NCBI GenBank assembly: GCA_947468255.1 | Contig: CANIMM010000088.1 | Span: 1 to 10,276 of the forward strand | Reading direction: 5' to 3' | From: Chitinophagaceae bacterium | GTDB lineage: Bacteria > Bacteroidota > Bacteroidia > Chitinophagales > Chitinophagaceae | DNA: 10,276 bases | Shown here: piece by piece, positions 7,457 through 10,276 of the stretch | How the letters are laid out: every line of letters begins with the position of its first letter | How positions within the stretch are numbered: position 1 is the first letter of the stretch | The notes under the pieces: generated by a model | The model's database searches: none | What the model was told of the DNA's origin: nothing | Seen by the model: only the letters and a program-made list of their open reading frames with translations | Position numbers and translations under genes: made by a program

Positions 7457-8584
7457 TTAACTCCGCTCTTGTTCACGAAGCCATCGTTCGGGTATTTCAT
7501 TTTGGCTGGTCAGTTGGTAATCACGGTAGCTACAGGGTATCAATTTGTTGTTGGGCAATTGCATCCACCATCTGCTGGTTCGTCTACTCTGCAAAAATAC
7601 AGTGGCTACTTCTGCAACTACTGTATTGAACTCGTTGAAATGTTTTCTATCTTCTAGGGGCGCTTCCTGCTTGCTACGATTTTTTCCATCTATAAAATAC
7701 CAGAGCATTTGTGCAATTTGCCGCGCAGTCAATTCATTGATATCTGATTCGGGATCATAGCCGTATATGCCAAAACTGGTTAAATGGCTACTCATACCTG
7801 CATATCGGGCAAGCATACAGGCTTCTTCACCAGTGAAGCCATTTGGACTATTTTTATTGGCAGGAGCATCGCTGAATTTGATGGCACTGATGTCAAAGCT
7901 TGCTAATGAACTGTTTCGCAATACGGGTTCCATTTCATCCATATTTTCTTTGACTACGCCTAACCGGTAGCAATCGAAACGAAGCTTATCCATTGTTTCT
8001 AACATGCGAGGATGAACATAATAACTTTGAAACCCAATATGGTGGTAATGACTGATTACAGAAGGGTCACTGGTGAGCATTTCTAACAAAAAATTCTCAC
8101 TCCTAAGCGCACTCTCACTTCTAAGATCAATGGAGGCATCAATACAAGTCGCTTCTACCGACATTCCCAATTCCTTATATGCCAAAAATTGTGCTAGGGT
8201 AATATCATGTGTTCCGCCCAATAGCACCACCGTTTTTTTCATTTTGATTAATTCCGTTAAAACTGTTTTTATGGCGGCATAACTGTCTTTTAATGTAGCG
8301 CCAGTTTTAATGTTTCCGAAATCTGCAATGGCGGTATCATGGTGCCAGTAATGTAACTGGTACAATTGTCTGCGGATGGCATCCGCAGCTTCAAAACAAG
8401 TGGTGAATATACCGTTCCCTCTTGTTTCACCTATTCCTACCAGCACAATATCTACTGCTGACACATCCGGAATTTCAGTGTTGTACCCCACAATGTGTTT
8501 GGCCAGCTGCCCATCATTGTATCCACTGTCCTCATTTAAGCTGTGCATGTCAATGGGTATTAAAAAATCATGGAGGTCGTACAT
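7457..8584 (-). CDS. arginase/formimidoylglutamase-family (ureohydrolase fold) protein with incomplete metal site
   Basis: A 375-residue protein of the arginase/agmatinase/formimidoylglutamase fold, which normally hydrolyses guanidino or formimino groups at a binuclear Mn centre. Numbered from the ATG at 8584, motif 1 is GGTHD (123-127, H126 kept). Motif 2, normally DAHxD, reads DASID (149-153), with Ser151 in place of His. Motif 3, normally SxDxDxxDP, reads SFDISAIKFSDAP (229-241), with D231 kept but Ser233 in place of the second Asp. Two of six expected ligands are therefore missing, and both Ser codons differ from the expected codon at two or more bases, so a single sequencing error cannot explain them. 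Catalysis as annotated in databases (often 'formimidoylglutamase') is doubtful; a different substrate, a mononuclear site or a non-enzymatic role is possible. A TTG at 8602 would add six residues, but it lies inside a promoter-like element, so I prefer 8584. The gene is followed by PBP4 with a TAATG junction. Confidence 0.88.
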   Translation of the reverse strand: MYDLHDFLIPIDMHSLNEDSGYNDGQLAKHIVGYNTEIPDVSAVDIVLVGIGETRGNGIFTTCFEAADAIRRQLYQLHYWHHDTAIADFGNIKTGATLKDSYAAIKTVLTELIKMKKTVVLLGGTHDITLAQFLAYKELGMSVEATCIDASIDLRSESALRSENFLLEMLTSDPSVISHYHHIGFQSYYVHPRMLETMDKLRFDCYRLGVVKENMDEMEPVLRNSSLASFDISAIKFSDAPANKNSPNGFTGEEACMLARYAGMSSHLTSFGIYGYDPESDINELTARQIAQMLWYFIDGKNRSKQEAPLEDRKHFNEFNTVVAEVATVFLQSRRTSRWWMQLPNNKLIPCSYRDYQLTSQNEIPERWLREQERS

Positions 8585-8599
8585 CGGCGTAAATTTGAG

Positions 8600-8607
8600 C
8601 AAACTTA
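8600..8607 (-). promoter_or_regulatory. candidate Bacteroidota -7 promoter element for the arginase-family/PBP4 genes
   Basis: Reading the minus strand, TAAGTTTG is a full match to the Bacteroidota -7 consensus TAnnTTTG and lies 15 bases before the ATG at 8584. That would give a very short 5' leader. It argues against translation starting at the TTG at 8602. No clear TTTG -33 box is spaced about 19 bases upstream, so support is partial. Confidence 0.4.
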
Positions 8608-8686
8608 GGTAAGATAGTTGAAAGTTGGACGTTGGCTACTTTTTGATGTACGGTGTTTTTTATTTAAAGAACCTTGCCTTGTAGAC

Positions 8687-8711
8687 AGGTGGCTGGGTGC
8701 AGCCATTTTTT
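8687..8711 (+). terminator. intrinsic-terminator-like hairpin upstream of pheS
   Basis: TGGCTG (8690-8695), loop GGTG and CAGCCA (8700-8705) form a 6-bp perfect stem, extendable by two G-T pairs and one A-T pair. It is followed by six T (8706-8711), the signature of a Rho-independent terminator on the plus strand. No plus-strand gene lies upstream of it within the window except a possible short leader ORF, so it would act as an attenuator for pheS or be fortuitous. On the minus strand the hairpin has no T-run after it. Confidence 0.4.
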
Positions 8712-8808
8712 ATAAGGATAAAGGTGGAGGAAGCCTTTAAAAAAGGAATTCGCTTGTAATCTAGCCCATTTCATCTATCACCGACTAGCCAGTTCTTCAA
8801 CAATTCCT

Positions 8809-8816
8809 TATTTTTG
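8809..8816 (+). promoter_or_regulatory. candidate -7 promoter element immediately before pheS
   Basis: TATTTTTG matches the Bacteroidota -7 consensus TAnnTTTG and ends only 4 bases before the pheS ATG at 8821. Transcription from it would begin at or near the start codon, implying a leaderless or nearly leaderless mRNA. No good -33 TTTG is seen at the expected spacing. Confidence 0.4.
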
Positions 8817-8820
8817 CCAA

Positions 8821-9855
8821 ATGGAAGCGTTATTACAAAGAATAGAAGCATTAAAAATGGAGATGAGTAGTTTCGTAGCTACAACTGCAGATGATACCGA
8901 AGCTTTTCGTATAAAATACTTAGGAACCAAAGGCTTGGTGAAAGAAGTAATGGGGGAGATGAAGAATGTACCGGGGGATAGGAAAAAAGAATTCGGTCAG
9001 CTGCTGAATGAGTTTAAAATCTTTGCTGAGGCAAAATATACGGAGATACAATCGCTTACCGATAATAAAGACGCAACTTCTGAGAATGCTGGTTTCGATT
9101 GGTCGCTTCCTGGAGACCCTTTGAGAACTGGTTCTCGACATCCGATCAGCTTGGTTCGTAATCAAGTAGTATCCATTTTTCAACGCCTTGGTTTTGCGGT
9201 GGCAGAAGGTCCTGAGATAGAAGATGACTGGCATAATTTTACTGCCTTGAATATGCCCGAAAACCATACGGCACGGGATATGCAGGATACTTTTTATATC
9301 AGCCAAAACCCCGATTGGATACTGCGTACCCATACTTCGAGTGTGCAGGTACGTGAGATGGAAAAAGGAAAATTACCCATTCGAATTATCTGCCCAGGAA
9401 GGGTATATCGAAATGAAACCATTAGTGCAAGGGCGCATTGTTTTTTTCATCAGGTAGAAGGATTGTACATCGCGGAGAACGTGTCCTTTGCCGATTTAAA
9501 ACAAACCCTGTATTTCTTTGTGCAGGAAATGTTTGGAAAGGATTTTAAAGTACGTTTTCGTCCGAGTTATTTCCCTTTCACTGAGCCTAGTGCCGAAATG
9601 GATATCAGCTGCCTGATTTGTGGCGGCACTGGTTGCAATGTATGTAAACACACGGGATGGGTTGAGATCCTAGGCTGTGGAATGGTTCACCCCAATCTGC
9701 TCGAAAATTGTGGTATCGACAGCAATAAGTACACCGGCTTTGCATTTGGTATGGGGATAGAACGAATTACCATGCTGAAATACCAGATAAAAGACCTGAG
9801 GTTATTTAGTGAAAACGATGTTCGGTTTTTAAAGCAGTTCACAGCAGCTACTTAA
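8821..9855 (+). CDS. pheS: phenylalanine--tRNA ligase alpha subunit
   Basis: Catalytic alpha subunit of the class II (alpha-beta)2 synthetase that charges tRNA-Phe in the cytoplasm. At 344 residues it is standard length. The N-terminal region is a probable coiled-coil tRNA-binding arm (about 1-85) with FRIKYLGTKGLVKEVM at 29-44. Class II motif 1 region is around GSRHPIS (104-110). Motif 2 is GRVYRNE (193-199) followed by HCFFHQVEG (206-214). Motif 3 is GFAFGMGIER with R315. PFTEPSAEMDI (252-262) forms part of the Phe-binding core. Between it and LGCGMVHPN lies a four-cysteine C-x2-C-x4-C-x2-C cluster (C264, C267, C272, C275), absent from E. coli PheS, that could bind zinc. The first ATG aligns with the usual family start. 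pheT is not adjacent: an SDR gene follows 54 bp downstream on the same strand, so the beta subunit must be encoded elsewhere. Confidence 0.98.
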   Translation: MEALLQRIEALKMEMSSFVATTADDTEAFRIKYLGTKGLVKEVMGEMKNVPGDRKKEFGQLLNEFKIFAEAKYTEIQSLTDNKDATSENAGFDWSLPGDPLRTGSRHPISLVRNQVVSIFQRLGFAVAEGPEIEDDWHNFTALNMPENHTARDMQDTFYISQNPDWILRTHTSSVQVREMEKGKLPIRIICPGRVYRNETISARAHCFFHQVEGLYIAENVSFADLKQTLYFFVQEMFGKDFKVRFRPSYFPFTEPSAEMDISCLICGGTGCNVCKHTGWVEILGCGMVHPNLLENCGIDSNKYTGFAFGMGIERITMLKYQIKDLRLFSENDVRFLKQFTAAT

Positions 9856-9909
9856 GCATTTCTACCATTTACCCGAAACCCTTTTTATCAGCTTCCATTT
9901 TTTTATACT

Positions 9910-10276
9910 ATGATTTTAGTTACAGGTGGCGCAGGTTTATTAGGAAGCGAATTGATTCGCCAACTGCTATCGCAGGGTAAAAAGGTAAGAGCGATTTACA
10001 ATAAAACTCCCCTGCCCAATTTCCATTCGGAATCACTGGAGCAATTTCAATGTAATATTTTAGATGTGGTTGGCCTGGAGGAGGCCATGCAAGGGATAGA
10101 GCAGGTTTACCATTGTGCAGCAATCGTAAGCTTTGCGCCATCCCGTAAGCGAGAATTATTTACTATCAATATAGAGGGCACTGCCAATGTGGTGAATGCG
10201 GCTTTACAGGCGGGCATAAAAAAAATGGTGCACGTTAGCTCTGTAGCGGCTTTGGGGCGAATAAGGGAGGGAGAGC
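9910..10276 (+). CDS. NAD(P)-dependent epimerase/reductase, extended SDR family (3'-truncated by window edge)
   Basis: Only the first 122 codons are present and the frame is open to the last base. The protein opens directly with a Rossmann beta-strand and the dinucleotide-binding motif ILVTGGAGLLGS, i.e. TGxxGxxG at residues 5-12. Further extended-SDR landmarks follow: the HCAAIVSF segment (68-75) after beta-4, NIEGTANVV (87-95), and VHVSSVAALG (107-116), which carries the likely active-site serine strand. The catalytic YxxxK would lie beyond the edge. The HVSSVAALG style resembles dihydroflavonol-4-reductase-like members more than UDP-sugar epimerases, but the substrate cannot be told from this fragment. 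The start is the ATG at 9910, with no clear Shine-Dalgarno. It is 54 bp after pheS on the same strand, so co-transcription is possible. Confidence 0.92.
   Translation, partial: MILVTGGAGLLGSELIRQLLSQGKKVRAIYNKTPLPNFHSESLEQFQCNILDVVGLEEAMQGIEQVYHCAAIVSFAPSRKRELFTINIEGTANVVNAALQAGIKKMVHVSSVAALGRIREGE

Larger units (their letters stand above)
8608..8820. other. divergent spacer between the arginase-family gene and pheS
   Basis: About 210 bases with no convincing gene. It holds three heptad-spaced GTTG units (8617, 8624, 8631), a 12-codon ATG ORF on the plus strand (8646-8684, MYGVFYLKNLAL), a terminator-like hairpin (8687-8711), a purine-rich stretch (about 8712-8750) and a -7-like element immediately before pheS. 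Its length and contents suggest leader-level control of pheS, but nothing in the sequence proves it. I see no T-box-like or tRNA-like structure. Confidence 0.4.

Noticed and set aside
8376..8612. 78-codon plus-strand open frame over the arginase-family start
   Set aside because: Overlaps the coding and promoter region of the minus-strand gene, with no motif and no start signal. Serine/proline-rich shadow.
8641..8820. tRNA, T-box or other structured RNA before pheS
   Set aside because: No cloverleaf, no T-box-like conserved core and only one short hairpin, so I kept just a terminator/attenuator possibility.
8920..9333. 137-codon minus-strand open frame inside pheS
   Set aside because: Fully antisense to pheS motifs, with no recognisable domain.
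9920..10141. 73-codon minus-strand open frame near the right edge
   Set aside because: Antisense to the Rossmann-fold region of the SDR gene, which has clear motifs in the plus frame.
1..10276. Mobile element, CRISPR array, toxin-antitoxin or defence system
   Set aside because: No transposase or integrase motifs, no regularly spaced repeats of CRISPR length, no terminal inverted repeats, and all long frames are explained by core families.

Overview
The window looks like a piece of chromosomal core genome from a Bacteroidota bacterium, most likely Chitinophagaceae-like. The signs are moderate AT-richness, poor Shine-Dalgarno usage, matches to the Bacteroidota -7 promoter consensus (TAnnTTTG) just before start codons, phylum-style MutL and PheS variants, and a secreted GH3/beta-lactamase-fold fusion protein. 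The family placement is inferred from protein style and memory, not from a search.

Layout from left to right: (1) the 3' part of uxuA (mannonate dehydratase, +), cut by the left edge; (2) a 985-residue exported fusion of a NagZ-type GH3 glucosaminidase and an AmiE/YbbE-type serine hydrolase (-), meeting uxuA tail to tail; (3) an AT-rich divergent spacer, then mutL (+); (4) a PBP4-type D-Ala-D-Ala carboxypeptidase lipoprotein (-), whose stop codon lies 4 bp from the mutL stop; (5) an arginase/formimidoylglutamase-family protein (-), directly upstream of the PBP4 gene with a TAATG junction; (6) a divergent spacer of about 236 bp with promoter-like -7 elements for both neighbours, a terminator-like hairpin and a possible short leader ORF; (7) pheS (+); (8) the 5' part of an extended-SDR NAD(P)-dependent epimerase/reductase gene (+), cut by the right edge.

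Functional themes: two cell-envelope enzymes of peptidoglycan turnover (the NagZ-AmiE fusion and PBP4) flank the mismatch-repair gene mutL. Uronate catabolism (uxuA) and translation (pheS) are housekeeping. No mobile element, CRISPR array, tRNA/rRNA or defence island is visible, and I see no convincing undescribed multi-gene system. The points most worth a second look are the fusion protein, the loss of metal ligands in the arginase-family protein, the loss of the MutL endonuclease motifs, and the unusual leader region of pheS.
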